This document shows positions 41,029 through 51,500 of a DNA stretch of 64,000 nucleotides, one piece after another (position 1 is the stretch's first letter; every line of letters starts with the position of its first letter). This DNA is from an uncultured Bacteroidota bacterium (GTDB lineage: Bacteria > Bacteroidota > Bacteroidia > JADZBD01). The DNA is taken from the NCBI GenBank assembly GCA_937924855.1, contig CALEYQ010000019.1, positions 7,335 to 71,334 of the forward strand, in the 5' to 3' direction. The notes under the pieces are model-generated. The model made no database searches. It saw nothing but the letters and a program-made list of their open reading frames with translations, and had not been told where the DNA came from. The translations under genes and the position numbers were made by a program.

Positions 41029-42252
41029 GTGAAGAAAGAAGAAGAAATGCTAAATGCCCTGTTCCGGTATGCTACCGAGGGCATTATTATTTCCGGATCT
41101 GATGGTGTTATTCAGATGGTAAACCCGGTGGCCGAAAAACAATTTGGCTACAGTCGGGAGGAACTGATTGGAAAAAAGATCGAGGTGCTTGTGCCCCAAC
41201 GGTTCTCCCATGGCCATGTGGCCCTGCGTGAAAAATTTATTTCAGAACCTTCGGTAAGATCCATGGGCAAGGGTAGGGAATTGTTTGCCCGGCGAAAAGA
41301 CGGAACCGAATTTCCGGTAGAAATCAGTTTATCCCCCTTCACAACCTCCGAAGGCAACTGGATCATGAGTTTTATCATAGATATTTCGGGGCGTAGGAAG
41401 CGTGAGCAGGAACTCAGCAAGGCTCATGAAGAAATTAAATCCCTGAATCAGGATCTTGAGAACCGGGTTAAGGAAAGAACCGAAGAGCTGAACAGGGTAA
41501 TTGAAAAGCTGGCTATTTCGCAACGGGAGGTGGAATTGGCGTTGGAAAAAGAAAAAAAGCTGAACGAGCTGAAATCCCGGTTCATTACCACCGCCTCGCA
41601 CGAATTCAGAACCCCGCTTTCAACTATTTTATCTTCCGTTTCCCTGATCGGGAAATACGATGCTGAAGCCGACCGGGAAAAAAGAGTCAAACATGTGGAA
41701 CGGATAAAGGCATCAGTGCAAAATCTTACCGATATCCTCAACGATTTTCTTTCCGTGAGTAAAGTGGAGGAGGGGATCATACAAAACCGCCCGGAAAAAA
41801 TAAACCTGGTTGCTTTTGCAACGGAAGCTGCAGATTCGATGCGGGGGATGGCAGGAGAATCCATTAAGGTGGTGTATCAGCATAAAGGTGGGCCTGAAGA
41901 TTTCTGGATTGACCCCCAATTGTTAAAGGGTATTATTTTTAACCTGCTTTCCAATGCCATTAAATACAGTCCGCCGGGAAAAACAGTTCGGCTGGAAACC
42001 GACACAACCGGTAACCAGCTTGTACTGCGGGTTATCGATGAGGGAATAGGAATTCCCGAAGAGGATCTGGCAAATTTGACCGAGCGGTTTTTCAGGGCTC
42101 AGAATGCGGGTAATATTCCCGGTACGGGATTGGGATTAAATATCGTAAAGCGTTATCTTGAGCTGATGAACAGCACCCTGCACTTTTATTCTGTTTTAAA
42201 CCGGGGAACTACAGTACATGTTGTGGTTCCCAATCAAATGAAAAATGCCTGA
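41029..42252 (+). CDS. cytoplasmic PAS-domain histidine kinase
   Basis: About 407 residues from GTG 41029 (ATG 41047 is the alternative). No transmembrane segment. PAS domain (about 8-120: LFRYATEGIIISGSDGVIQMVN, FGYSREELIGK, FARRKDGTEFPVEISLSPF), a coiled coil (about 125-180), HisKA with His191 in TTASHEFRTPLST, and HATPase with NLLSNAIKYSPPG, RVIDEGIGIPEED and GTGLGLNIVKRY. PAS kinases of this layout often sense redox or small ligands; no cofactor site is evident. Its stop overlaps the start of the REC-CRP regulator by eight bases, so they form a kinase-regulator pair. Confidence 0.93.
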   Translation: MKKEEEMLNALFRYATEGIIISGSDGVIQMVNPVAEKQFGYSREELIGKKIEVLVPQRFSHGHVALREKFISEPSVRSMGKGRELFARRKDGTEFPVEISLSPFTTSEGNWIMSFIIDISGRRKREQELSKAHEEIKSLNQDLENRVKERTEELNRVIEKLAISQREVELALEKEKKLNELKSRFITTASHEFRTPLSTILSSVSLIGKYDAEADREKRVKHVERIKASVQNLTDILNDFLSVSKVEEGIIQNRPEKINLVAFATEAADSMRGMAGESIKVVYQHKGGPEDFWIDPQLLKGIIFNLLSNAIKYSPPGKTVRLETDTTGNQLVLRVIDEGIGIPEEDLANLTERFFRAQNAGNIPGTGLGLNIVKRYLELMNSTLHFYSVLNRGTTVHVVVPNQMKNA

Positions 42253-43309
42253 AAAAATTCTGTTAATTGAAGATCATCCCGATGTAAGGGAGAACCTGGC
42301 TGAAATTCTTGCCCTGGCCAAATACGAGGTTGCAACCGCCGCCAACGGAAAGGAAGGGGTAAAAAAAGCCTATGAATTTAGCCCTGACCTGATTATCTGC
42401 GACATCATGATGCCCGAACTGGATGGTTACGGGGTTTTGCATTTATTGGGTAAGGAACCTGAAACCCGCGATATTCCTTTTATTTTCCTTACTGCCAAAT
42501 CAGAACAGGAAGATTTCAGAAAGGGCATGGGCCTGGGTGCTGATGATTACCTGACCAAGCCTTTCGATGATACCGAGCTGCTTAACACGGTTGAGATGCG
42601 GCTCAAAAAAGCTAAAAGCAGAAGAGCCCCCCTGGAAACCGGGAAAAAGGGATTCGATAATTTCATCAACGAAGCAAGGGGTTTTGAAGAATTGAAAAAG
42701 CTTGCCGAGAGTTACCAGTCCCGTCCTTACCAAAAAAAGGAAATTATTTTTGAGGCGGAGAGCTATCCCAAAGGAGTTTTTTATCTTGAGTCCGGAAAGG
42801 TAAAAATATTTCTTACCAATGCCGATGGAAAGGAGTTCATCAGTGAGCTTATCCATCCCGGACAATTTTTCGGGTACAGTGCTTTGCTGGAGGGAAATCC
42901 CTATACCGAATCGGCCGAGGTGCTGGAAAATGCGGAAATTGTTTTTATTCCAAGAGATGATTTTTTCTCACTCATCTTCAGCAACCGCGAGGTGGCTATG
43001 CGCTTCATCCGGTTTTTATCGAATAACGTTTCTGAATTGGAAGACCGCTTGATACGGCTTGCATATAATTCCGTCCGAAAACGGGTGGCTGAGGCCTTGA
43101 TTATGATTTATCAGCGTTACGCTAATCCTGAAGACAAAAAGCCCTATTCAATTTCTTTATCCAGAGAAAATTTTGCCGCCTTGGTGGGAACCGCAACCGA
43201 AACGGTAATACGAACACTTTCTGATTTTAAGGAGGAAGGTTTGATTTCTATCCGGGGTAGTAACGTTACAATCCTCGATCCGGAAAGACTGGTTCAGCTG
43301 AAAAACTAG
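42245..43309 (+). CDS. response regulator fused to a CRP/FNR-type regulator
   Basis: 354 residues. Receiver domain (1-120) with ED pocket, phospho-acceptor Asp53 in LIICDIMMPELDGYG, FLTAKS and DDYLTKPFDD. A linker leads to a cyclic-nucleotide-binding-like beta-roll (about 155-265: KKEIIFEAESYPKGVFYLESG, HPGQFFGYSALLEGNPYTESAE) and a Crp helix-turn-helix (about 280-350: LSRENFAALVGTATETVIRTLSDFKEEGLIS). The roll lacks the usual GE-x6-RxA cAMP motif, so control probably comes from phosphorylation by the overlapping PAS kinase. An unusual domain pairing, seen in Bacteroidota. Confidence 0.93.
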   Translation: MPEKILLIEDHPDVRENLAEILALAKYEVATAANGKEGVKKAYEFSPDLIICDIMMPELDGYGVLHLLGKEPETRDIPFIFLTAKSEQEDFRKGMGLGADDYLTKPFDDTELLNTVEMRLKKAKSRRAPLETGKKGFDNFINEARGFEELKKLAESYQSRPYQKKEIIFEAESYPKGVFYLESGKVKIFLTNADGKEFISELIHPGQFFGYSALLEGNPYTESAEVLENAEIVFIPRDDFFSLIFSNREVAMRFIRFLSNNVSELEDRLIRLAYNSVRKRVAEALIMIYQRYANPEDKKPYSISLSRENFAALVGTATETVIRTLSDFKEEGLISIRGSNVTILDPERLVQLKN

Positions 43310-43313
43310 AAGG

Positions 43314-46300
43314 TTAAATTCGAATTCCGATGACCAGCACATCATCGAGCTGGGCGTTGTCTCCTTTCCAGGTGTTAAAAGCTGTTTCGAGAAGGTTTAG
43401 TTGCCCTGAGGTGTCTTCTTTGGAAATTTCCAACAATAGTTTTTCAAAATTCTGTTCCAGGAATTTATCGGAATCCTTTCCCCCGAATTGATCGGGAAAG
43501 CCATCGGTAAACAAGTATACCATGTCGCCCTTTTTAAGGGTAGTTTTTTCAAGTCCGAAATGAATTTCCTTTTTGGTTATCAATCCGGCAGGGTGTTTAC
43601 CCACTTTATATTTCCTTGATTGTCCTTCTGAAATCACCACCAGGGGCCTGCCCGTAGAACTGAATTGCAATTCCTTTGTCTTGGGATTGAGAGCGCAAAG
43701 CGCCAGATCCATGCCGTCAACCGTGTCGCTCTCAACGGCTCCTTTTTTCAAAACATCTACCAGGCCGGCATGCAACAGATTTAAAATGCTCTCGGGATGG
43801 GTTTCTCCGTTTTCTATAACTATGGAACGGAGGAGATTGTTGCCCACCAGCGACATAAAAGCTCCGGGAACTCCATGCCCGGTGCAATCTACTGCGGCAA
43901 ACAGAATGTTCCCGTTTTTTTCGGCAAACCAATAGAAGTCGCCGCTCACGATATCCTTGGGTTTGAAAAAAACAAAAAAGTCGGGGAGAAATTTCCGGAT
44001 GGAATTCAAATCCGGTAATAATGAATCCTGAATTCGCTTGGCGTATTTTATGCTGGAGGTAATGCTCTTGTTTTTCCTTTCAATAACCTGATTCTGGGTT
44101 TCTACCACTTCTTTTTCAAGCCGCAACTCACGGGTCTTTTTATCCACTTCCTTCTCCAGCATTACCTGTATTTTTTTCAGATTTTTTTCCCGGTATTGAA
44201 TGAAAATTGTGATTGAAAGCGTCAACCCAAGAGCCAGGATTGAATAGAACCACCACCTTTTCCAGAAGGGCGGGGTAATGGAAAATAAAATCTCGGTAGG
44301 TTTGGTCGACCACAGTCCGTCGGCATTGGAACTGATAAGAAGGAATTTATAATCGCCCGGGGGAATCCCTGAATAAGTTACGGAAGGCGCCTGCGTAGGC
44401 TCCGACCAGGTTTTGTCTAATCCCTCTACCATATACTTGCAGAATACCTTTCCGGGATTAGAAAAGCTGAGTGGGGCGAGATCAAAGGTTAAATGATTTT
44501 GATCATACTTGAAAACCAAACGACTCAGTTCAAAGGACAGGGAATCTGATTCGGGTGAAAATATATTCAGAAGAATAGGTTCGTAAAACAACCTGATTCC
44601 TGTAACAAGGGGTTTGGGTTCAACAGGGGAGGGAATGTCTTTTTCCGGATCGTAAATAAAAATACCCTTAATGGTTCCAAAATGAATTTTTCCGTTTTCG
44701 TCTTTGAATACCGATCCTGTATTGCACTCAATTCCTTTAAAGCCATCGTTTTTGTCGAAATGGGAAATTTGAGCTTTGCCCCCGGAGAAAAAATCATCAA
44801 GCCGGATCCGGTTTATGCCCATATTGGTACCTGCCAAAAGCAAATTTGAGCTTGAAAATTCCAGGGCGTAAACGGTGTTGGAATTCAATCCGTCTTTTTT
44901 ACGAATGGAGAGGATTTTCCCTCCTTCTTTGGCAACACAGCTGAGGCCGCCGAAATTGGCGGTCCATATGTTTCCATCTTTATCTTCCCGGATCATAAGC
45001 ACCACATTGTCAGACAGCCCCTTTTTTTCGTCAAAAATTTCGAAACTTATATTTCCCCGGGCTTCAATTAGCCTGACCAGCCCACCGCCAGAGGTTCCAA
45101 CCCATAACCGGGATTGAGAATCCTGGAAAAAGGAAAGAATGCGGTTGGAAGGCAATCCCTGATCCAAAAACCACTTTTGAAAACCGGTCCCGGTCCAAAG
45201 GTTCAAACCGTTTGCGGTTCCCACCCATATTCTCCCATTTTTATCCTGGAAAATGGTCCTTACATTTTTGCTGGATAGTCCCTGAGCTTCAGAATAATTT
45301 TTTCGTTTTGAAAAATCTCCTCCGGGAAGGAAAAACACGCCGTTTCCATAGGTTCCAATCCAGATATTTCCCTCGCGATCTTCCATAACGCTCCAAACCT
45401 TATCATCGGAAAGGCCTTCCTTTTTGCCATATTTAAAATATGTTTTTCCGTTAAAGAAGGTTGCGCCCTGCTGATTTCCGTACCACCAATTTCCCTTTTT
45501 GGTTTTGATCAGACTTAAAATCATTTCTTCGGGCATTCCCTGCAGGGATGATACCGATTCAAAAATTCTTTTCCCCAGCATGGCTGCTCCGTTTCCGTCG
45601 GTTCCAAACCAGATATTTCCTTCCTTATCGAAGAGGGTGCAATAAGCCCCGTCGATACCTAGCCCTTCTGCTTTTCCAATTTTCTGTGTTCCTTTTTCGC
45701 TTATCGAAAATATTCCCTGGTCGAGGGTATTTATCCAAATTGAATTGTCGGGAGCCAGGTAAAGGGATCTTACTACAGCTTTAAATTCTTTTGTTCCGGG
45801 TATGCTCCAGGGCTTGCTTCCGGTTTCCAGTATTTCAAACAAGCCCCGATCGGTGCCGGCTAATAATTTTCCATCCGGAGTTCTTAGTATGGCCCAGATA
45901 TTTTCAGGATTTGGAAATTGAATTTCCCGGGTCAGTTCAGTTCCTTTTACCAGGAACATTCCCTTACCGGCAGTTCCAACCCAGATTCCTCCAAAGTCGT
46001 CGGCAAAAACAGAAAGCACAGATCCGATTTCATTTTGAAAACACCTTTTTATGTTTTCTCCGTCGAAGGAAAACAAGCCTGTGCCGGTTCCTATCCAGAA
46101 AACTCCATCCTTATCACGGCAAATGCTTCTTACCATAATCCCATTGAGGGAATCCAGGGCAGGGGCAATAGAAATAAAACGGTTTTTTTTGAACCAGGAA
46201 ACTCCCTTGGCGGTGCCTGCCCAAAGAATGTCATCGTCCCCGGAAATTATTTCGTAAACAAGATCATTTTTCAGTCCTTCAGAAACGGTAAAAGTTTCAA

Positions 46301-46499
46301 ATTTTTTCCCGTCGAACCGGGTTAATCCTCCACCATCGGATCCGAACCAGATAAATCCGTGTTTATCCTGAAAAATTTTATGGATTTGTGATTGGGGAAT
46401 TCCGTCGTCAAGTCCGAAAGTTCGGATGTTTAACCCCTGTCCTGAAAACAGTAAGGGGAAAAGAAAAAAACAGAAAAAGACTAATCGGAAAATTCTCAA
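43314..46499 (-). CDS. two-component-regulator propeller sensor fused to SpoIIE/PP2C phosphatase
   Basis: 1061 residues. Signal peptide (1-20), then two seven-bladed-type propeller halves made of Reg_prop repeats (about 25-620; many blades read like DKDGVFWIGTGTGLFSFDG and FQDKNGRIWVGTANGL). A Y_Y_Y domain (about 670-740, ending SNADGLWSTKPTEILFSITPP), one transmembrane helix (about 747-767), a coiled coil (about 770-815) and a SpoIIE-type PP2C (about 835-1061) with metal residues in IVSGDFYW, AVDCTGHGVPGAFMSL, LFTDGFPDQFG and LDDVLVIGIRI. A periplasmic signal would control a cytoplasmic serine phosphatase. The upstream siaC and siaB genes make it the probable SiaA counterpart. Confidence 0.93.
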   Translation of the reverse strand: MRIFRLVFFCFFLFPLLFSGQGLNIRTFGLDDGIPQSQIHKIFQDKHGFIWFGSDGGGLTRFDGKKFETFTVSEGLKNDLVYEIISGDDDILWAGTAKGVSWFKKNRFISIAPALDSLNGIMVRSICRDKDGVFWIGTGTGLFSFDGENIKRCFQNEIGSVLSVFADDFGGIWVGTAGKGMFLVKGTELTREIQFPNPENIWAILRTPDGKLLAGTDRGLFEILETGSKPWSIPGTKEFKAVVRSLYLAPDNSIWINTLDQGIFSISEKGTQKIGKAEGLGIDGAYCTLFDKEGNIWFGTDGNGAAMLGKRIFESVSSLQGMPEEMILSLIKTKKGNWWYGNQQGATFFNGKTYFKYGKKEGLSDDKVWSVMEDREGNIWIGTYGNGVFFLPGGDFSKRKNYSEAQGLSSKNVRTIFQDKNGRIWVGTANGLNLWTGTGFQKWFLDQGLPSNRILSFFQDSQSRLWVGTSGGGLVRLIEARGNISFEIFDEKKGLSDNVVLMIREDKDGNIWTANFGGLSCVAKEGGKILSIRKKDGLNSNTVYALEFSSSNLLLAGTNMGINRIRLDDFFSGGKAQISHFDKNDGFKGIECNTGSVFKDENGKIHFGTIKGIFIYDPEKDIPSPVEPKPLVTGIRLFYEPILLNIFSPESDSLSFELSRLVFKYDQNHLTFDLAPLSFSNPGKVFCKYMVEGLDKTWSEPTQAPSVTYSGIPPGDYKFLLISSNADGLWSTKPTEILFSITPPFWKRWWFYSILALGLTLSITIFIQYREKNLKKIQVMLEKEVDKKTRELRLEKEVVETQNQVIERKNKSITSSIKYAKRIQDSLLPDLNSIRKFLPDFFVFFKPKDIVSGDFYWFAEKNGNILFAAVDCTGHGVPGAFMSLVGNNLLRSIVIENGETHPESILNLLHAGLVDVLKKGAVESDTVDGMDLALCALNPKTKELQFSSTGRPLVVISEGQSRKYKVGKHPAGLITKKEIHFGLEKTTLKKGDMVYLFTDGFPDQFGGKDSDKFLEQNFEKLLLEISKEDTSGQLNLLETAFNTWKGDNAQLDDVLVIGIRI

Positions 46500-46503
46500 A
46501 TGT

Positions 46504-46878
46504 TTAAAAGGAGTGGTAATTGAATTTCAGTTCGGTAAGGTCTTCAAATTCCTGACCGGCTTCCAGCATGTCGTCGTCGCCATTTTTATAGTGCCATTCA
46601 ACATGTACCCTCGTTCCGTTTTCCTGAATGGTTTTTAATTTACTTAAGATGTCGAACAAGGGTTTGTAAGAGGATGAATTGAAATAATTCAATTTAATGT
46701 TGAACCTTACATTTTCAGGGCCTGATGAACAAAAGCTGTCTATCCAGGCAAGCACGGGTCCGAAAAATTCACGGGTGTCTTCGGGATAAGACCGCCCCGT
46801 AATTTCAAGTTCTCCGGATTTGTGCTGAAATTTTATTCCGGGGGTATCTATGGTCTCTTCGAGAATGAGATCTTCCAT
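46504..46878 (-). CDS. SiaC-family regulatory phosphoprotein (DUF1987)
   Basis: 124 residues, whole-length DUF1987. Seen: PGIKFQHKSGELEITGRSYPEDTREFF and KLNYFNSSSYKPLFDIL (quoted in part; region 11-85). The Ser68-Ser69-Ser70 run sits where SiaC of Pseudomonas aeruginosa carries its phosphorylated Thr68, so Ser68 is the candidate site. SiaC is the switch protein: phosphorylated by SiaB, dephosphorylated by SiaA, and in Pseudomonas it activates a diguanylate cyclase when unphosphorylated. No such cyclase is in the window. The siaB-like gene ends one base upstream. Confidence 0.93.
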   Translation of the reverse strand: MEDLILEETIDTPGIKFQHKSGELEITGRSYPEDTREFFGPVLAWIDSFCSSGPENVRFNIKLNYFNSSSYKPLFDILSKLKTIQENGTRVHVEWHYKNGDDDMLEAGQEFEDLTELKFNYHSF

Positions 46879-47442
46879 TTAATTTAAATCCAGATTCAGG
46901 TTAATATCCAGTCCGAAGAAACTAACGCGATCGTTTAGTTTTTTAAAATTGAAGTTAATGCCATCTGCCTTGCGGGCAATGGTAAGCAGGCCAAGGCCGG
47001 CTCCTGATTTTTCGGAAAGGCGTGTGGTTTTTAACACCTCTTTGTGCTTTTGTTTGATGTTTTCTTTTTCCAGGCTTTTTATTTCTGCCAGCCGCTCTTC
47101 AAGGGCGGCTACCTTTTCATTTTCGACCAGATTTCCGGTTTTTACACCATAGGTTTTCCCATCGAAACTAACGATAATTATGCCGGGCTTAGATTCGGAA
47201 CCGGTATCGTTAACGGCCCCGTATTTCCGGATGTTTTGCATACACTCTACCATAATTCCGAACAGCCTGGCTTTGATTTGGGTAGATGAGCCTCTGAAAT
47301 CGGGATCTTTTTGGGAAAGAAGTAAAATGGCGTTTACAAGTTCCTGATTGAAATCTCCCTTGAAGGTAAGGATCACATTCTCCTTTTCACATTCCTCAAG
47401 CCATTTGAATACAAATCCGGTTAAATCGGTTGTTGTTTCCAT
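46879..47442 (-). CDS. SiaB-family protein kinase (GHKL)
   Basis: 187 residues. A GHKL-type ATPase: N box with Asn70 in FGIMVECMQNIRKYG, a central strand FDGKTYGVKTGNLV, a helical insert rich in Lys/Glu (about 108-140) and the glycine loop SGAGLGLLTIARKAD (147-160). It is a serine/threonine kinase in this family, acting on SiaC. First gene of siaB-siaC-phosphatase on the minus strand, with the next start immediately after its stop. Confidence 0.9.
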   Translation of the reverse strand: METTTDLTGFVFKWLEECEKENVILTFKGDFNQELVNAILLLSQKDPDFRGSSTQIKARLFGIMVECMQNIRKYGAVNDTGSESKPGIIIVSFDGKTYGVKTGNLVENEKVAALEERLAEIKSLEKENIKQKHKEVLKTTRLSEKSGAGLGLLTIARKADGINFNFKKLNDRVSFFGLDINLNLDLN

Positions 47443-47453
47443 AGTTGCATTTT

Positions 47454-47480
47454 AGGGATTTAAATGTACTGAAAATCCCT
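47454..47480. repeat. inverted repeat between porP-like and siaB genes
   Basis: AGGGATTT (47454-47461) and AAATCCCT (47473-47480). Located between two same-strand genes; no clear T-run, so it may be a weak terminator of the PorP gene or an operator of siaB. Confidence 0.35.
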
Positions 47481-47511
47481 GAATGATGGTAAACGATTGA
47501 AGGATGCTTGG

Positions 47512-48507
47512 TCAGAATCGGCTTTGGAAGAAGGGTTTTCCTTTTTCCCCCGTCAGGATCAGGGATATTTCCCAGGCTCCCCGGCCGCCGGTAAAATTAT
47601 TCAGGTATGAGGTATTTACATCATAACTTATCCGAAAAATATCCTGATTATGCTTTACACCTATGTGAGCTACAACAGCATCTTTGTGACGGTAATCGGC
47701 ACCGAGCATTACCTTGTATCCGCTTTCCTTAATCAGCATCCAGGCCAGTAAACCGGCATTTATTTCCTGAGCTCTTGCGGAATGCATGAATAAAAACCTC
47801 GGAACCAGATCCACCTTATCGTTGAGCTCTACTTCGGCTCCTCCGTTCAGGTTGAAGCGCATGGGCAGTTTCGATTTTTGGCCGGTAAAGGATTCATTGG
47901 CTCTGTTCAGGTGCTGAATGGAAAATCCTCCATAAGGCCGCACCATTTTTTCGGCATCCAGAAATTTATAATAGATACCCATGTTGGCATCGAATTTAAA
48001 AATTGCCGTATTTGCAAATACTTCCTGATTGCTCATGGTCTGGTCGAAACCGCCCTGTGAGGAATTATACTGTACGTCGAAGGTATAATTTGCCGGATTG
48101 AAACTTTTGTGGAACATTCCCAATTGTAATCCTGTGGTCAGGTAGTGTTTGCTTTCGGCATTGTTCATGATGTCGTAAGCTCCGCCCACAAGAATGGTCA
48201 GAGTGTTAAAATTACCCGAGCCGGCCCTATCATTTATGATTACGCCCCCTATTCCTATGTTTTTTTCCCATTTGCGCAGCTTCATGTCGTAACCTAATAC
48301 CGCTTTAGAAAAGGGTTTCCCCCCAAGCGAACGCCACTGGCTTCTGTAATCCAGATACCCTTTAAAATCTCCCATCTGATTTTCATACATGCCCGTATGG
48401 GCCGGATTTAATAACATGGGTACGGCATCGTATTGCGAAAGATGGAAATCCTGGGCATTTGCAACCAGGGCTCCGGAAAGGGTTAGTAGGATTAGTGCTT
48501 TTTTCAT
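47512..48507 (-). CDS. PorP/SprF family type IX secretion outer-membrane protein
   Basis: 331 residues with signal peptide (1-18, ending ANA). The family opening DFHLSQYDAVPMLLNPAHTGMY is clear, followed by RSQWRSLGG and a barrel of about 14 strands ending in an aromatic C-terminus (PFFQSRF). PorP/SprF-like proteins sit beside genes for type IX cargo with type B C-terminal domains and help place them at the cell surface, as SprF does for SprB. It follows the giant adhesin gene after 13 bases on the same strand. Confidence 0.95.
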   Translation of the reverse strand: MKKALILLTLSGALVANAQDFHLSQYDAVPMLLNPAHTGMYENQMGDFKGYLDYRSQWRSLGGKPFSKAVLGYDMKLRKWEKNIGIGGVIINDRAGSGNFNTLTILVGGAYDIMNNAESKHYLTTGLQLGMFHKSFNPANYTFDVQYNSSQGGFDQTMSNQEVFANTAIFKFDANMGIYYKFLDAEKMVRPYGGFSIQHLNRANESFTGQKSKLPMRFNLNGGAEVELNDKVDLVPRFLFMHSARAQEINAGLLAWMLIKESGYKVMLGADYRHKDAVVAHIGVKHNQDIFRISYDVNTSYLNNFTGGRGAWEISLILTGEKGKPFFQSRF

Positions 48508-48520
48508 TTTCGTTTCTGTA

Positions 48521-51500
48521 TTATCGTAGCAGCGTTACATCGCCGGATACTTTGAATTTAACATTGTCCATAGTGGTTCCTACCAGAGTGTAAACGTAGG
48601 TTCCTTCCTGTTGAGGCTTACCTTTATAAGTTCCATCCCAACCTACCGACTGCGAGGTGGAACGGAAGATTTCGTTACCCCATTCATTGAAGATGCGGAA
48701 GTCAAGATCCGAGAACGGACCACCCCTTACATACAATATATCGTTGATGCCGTCGCCATTGGGCGTAAATCCGGTGGGAACCGCAGGTCCGTTAACAATA
48801 GCATCATTACATGGATTAATGGTAATGGTGTCGCGATAAACACTGGTACAACCGCTGTCGGAAGTTACTACAAGAGTTATAGGATATGTTCCCGGCCCGG
48901 TATAGGTATGGTTGGGGTTTTGCAATACCGAAGTAGTGCTGTCGCCAAAGTTCCACGACCATCCTCCGATGCTGCCCTGCGAAATAGAAGACCCATCGGT
49001 GAACATGGCACTGTCGGGACAGAACACCTGGCTTGTAAACTGAGCCTGTGGAAGCGGGTTCACATAAATATTTTTTACTACCTGAGCGGAACAACCTGCC
49101 GTTGTGGCAACAAACAGCGTTATGGTTTGAGGCCCGGTTGTAGTAAACGTAAATGTAGGATTTTGAAGGGCCGAAGTTCCGGAACCAAAATTCCAGTTCC
49201 AGGTTACAATGTTACCATTGGTCACGGTGCTGACATCGGTAAAGTTCACTGTGTTGTTCAAACAAACAGGACCTGTGCTAAAGTCGGCTATGGGAGTTGA
49301 TTCAATGGTTAGAACCAGACTGTCGCTTACAGGGTTACAGTTTCCATTACCTGTGGATGTTAGGTACAGAGTCACACTTCCTGTCGCGATATCCTGGGGT
49401 CCGGGGAGGTAGGTCGGATTTAAAACGGTGTTGGAAGGCGCAAATGATCCATCCCCGCTGGTTGTCCATACACCACCGGAAGCTACGGTAACCGCTCCGT
49501 TCAGCATCAGGTTTCCTCCTTCACAGATGGCGGTATTGTTACCCGCACTTACGGTAGGAGCCGGAGTGAAATTAATCACCAGTGAATCCATGGGGTTCAT
49601 ACAGGCATTGGTGGCAATGAGGTAGAGGGTTACAGAACCTGCCGAAATATCACCCGGTGATGGATTGTAAACCGCATTGAGTGTAGTATCGGAGGGAGTA
49701 AAGGTTCCCGATCCGCTGGTAGTCCATTGGCCGGTTCCTGCACCACCAACCACGCTACCAGATAACTGGTAGTTCGCATTATTGGCGCAGAGTGTTGTGT
49801 CGGCTCCTGCAGTAACCACCGGAATACTGGTGATGGTTACAATAATGGAATCGTATTCGGGATTACAGTTGCCGTTGTTGGTAGAGGTTAAGAAAAGTAC
49901 AAAGGTTCCTGCTGCACTGTCGGCCTGTGATAAATTGTAAACCGGATTCAAAACATTGGCGTTTGGCGAGAAGGTTCCGGTTCCTGTGGTGGTCCAGGTT
50001 CCTGTGGTGCTGCCTCCGGTAACGCTTCCGTTAAGATTCACCGTCATTACGCCGGTACAGATTATCTGGTTCGAACCGGCATTTACAACAGGCGATGGTG
50101 TAAAGGTGATTATCAGGTTGTCGCTCACGGCACTGCACTGTCCGTTTCCTGTAGAGGTAAGGGTAAGTGTAACGGTGCCGTTGGTAATATCCTGTTGTGA
50201 AGGAATATAACTGGTGTTCAGATTTGTGTTGGAAGGAGAGAAAGTTCCTGTTCCACTGCTGGTCCAGATTCCTCCTGAGGCAACGGAAACGGTTCCAGAT
50301 AAATTTATTACCGGATTGTTGGAACAAATTTGCTGATCGGGTCCGGCATTAACCACCGGCCCGGGAGTAACAATGATGAACAAAGTGTCGCTGGAAGCCA
50401 GACAGCCGCCATTATTAATCGAGGTAAGAATGATCATTACGCCTCCGGATAACAAAGTGTCGGAATTGGAAGGGGTATAAAATCCGTTCAATGCATTATT
50501 GCTGGGGGTAAAAGTTCCACCGCCATTGGGCGTAGACCAAACACCCTGTCCGCTTCCCGCAGAAATGAATCCACTGAGCTGAATAGGATTGTTGGCACAA
50601 CCGGTTAAATTATTTCCTGCGTAGGCGGTGGGGGGTTGTGTGTAGGTGATAACCAGGGTGTCGGTAACGGGCAAACAGTTTCCGTTATTGGTTGAGGTCA
50701 ATACCAAAATAACCGATCCTGCAGTCGTGTCTGCATTCGAAGGAATATAGGTTGCATTAAGTGTGGTGGCGTTCGGATTGAAAGTTCCTGTGCCATTGGT
50801 TGACCATATTCCCGTGCTTGCTCCGCCACCCACAATTCCGTTCAGTGTTGCATTGGGATTGTTAGCGCAAACAAAAATATCAGGGCCTGCATTTACATAG
50901 GGGGCCGGAGTAATGGTAATGGTGATGCTTGCAGCAATGGGTGCGCAACCGTTGGTGGCCGTATAGGTAAGAGTTACAGAGCCTGAAGCAGTATCGGCAG
51001 GACTTGGATTGTAAGTTGCATTGGCCGTAGTAGCGTTGGGCGTAAATGTTCCCGAACCGCTGGTGGTCCATATTCCTGAACCCGTACTTGAAGTTCCGTT
51101 AAGTACTACGGCCGCATTATTTCCGCACACGGTTTGGTTCGAACCCGCAGTTACCACAGGCGTATTTGTATAAGTTATCGTCATGGTTGCTGAAACCGGA
51201 TTACACCCGCCGTTGTTGGTGCTGGTGAAAGTAAGTGTAACCGTTCCTGCAGTAGTATCTGCCGTGCTGGGAATATAAGTGGCATTGGGGGTATTTGCAT
51301 TAGGAGAGAATGTACCCGTTCCCGAGGTGGTCCAGGTTCCTGATCCTGTGTTCGAAAATCCTGACAAGGTGTAATTGGGCGAGGAAAGACACACATTGGC
51401 ATTGTTACCGGCCGATACCAGCGGGGCATTGGTATAGGTAATAATCATAGTGTCGGTTACGGCCAGACAATTTCCGTTTCCTGTGGTAGTTAAAACTATG

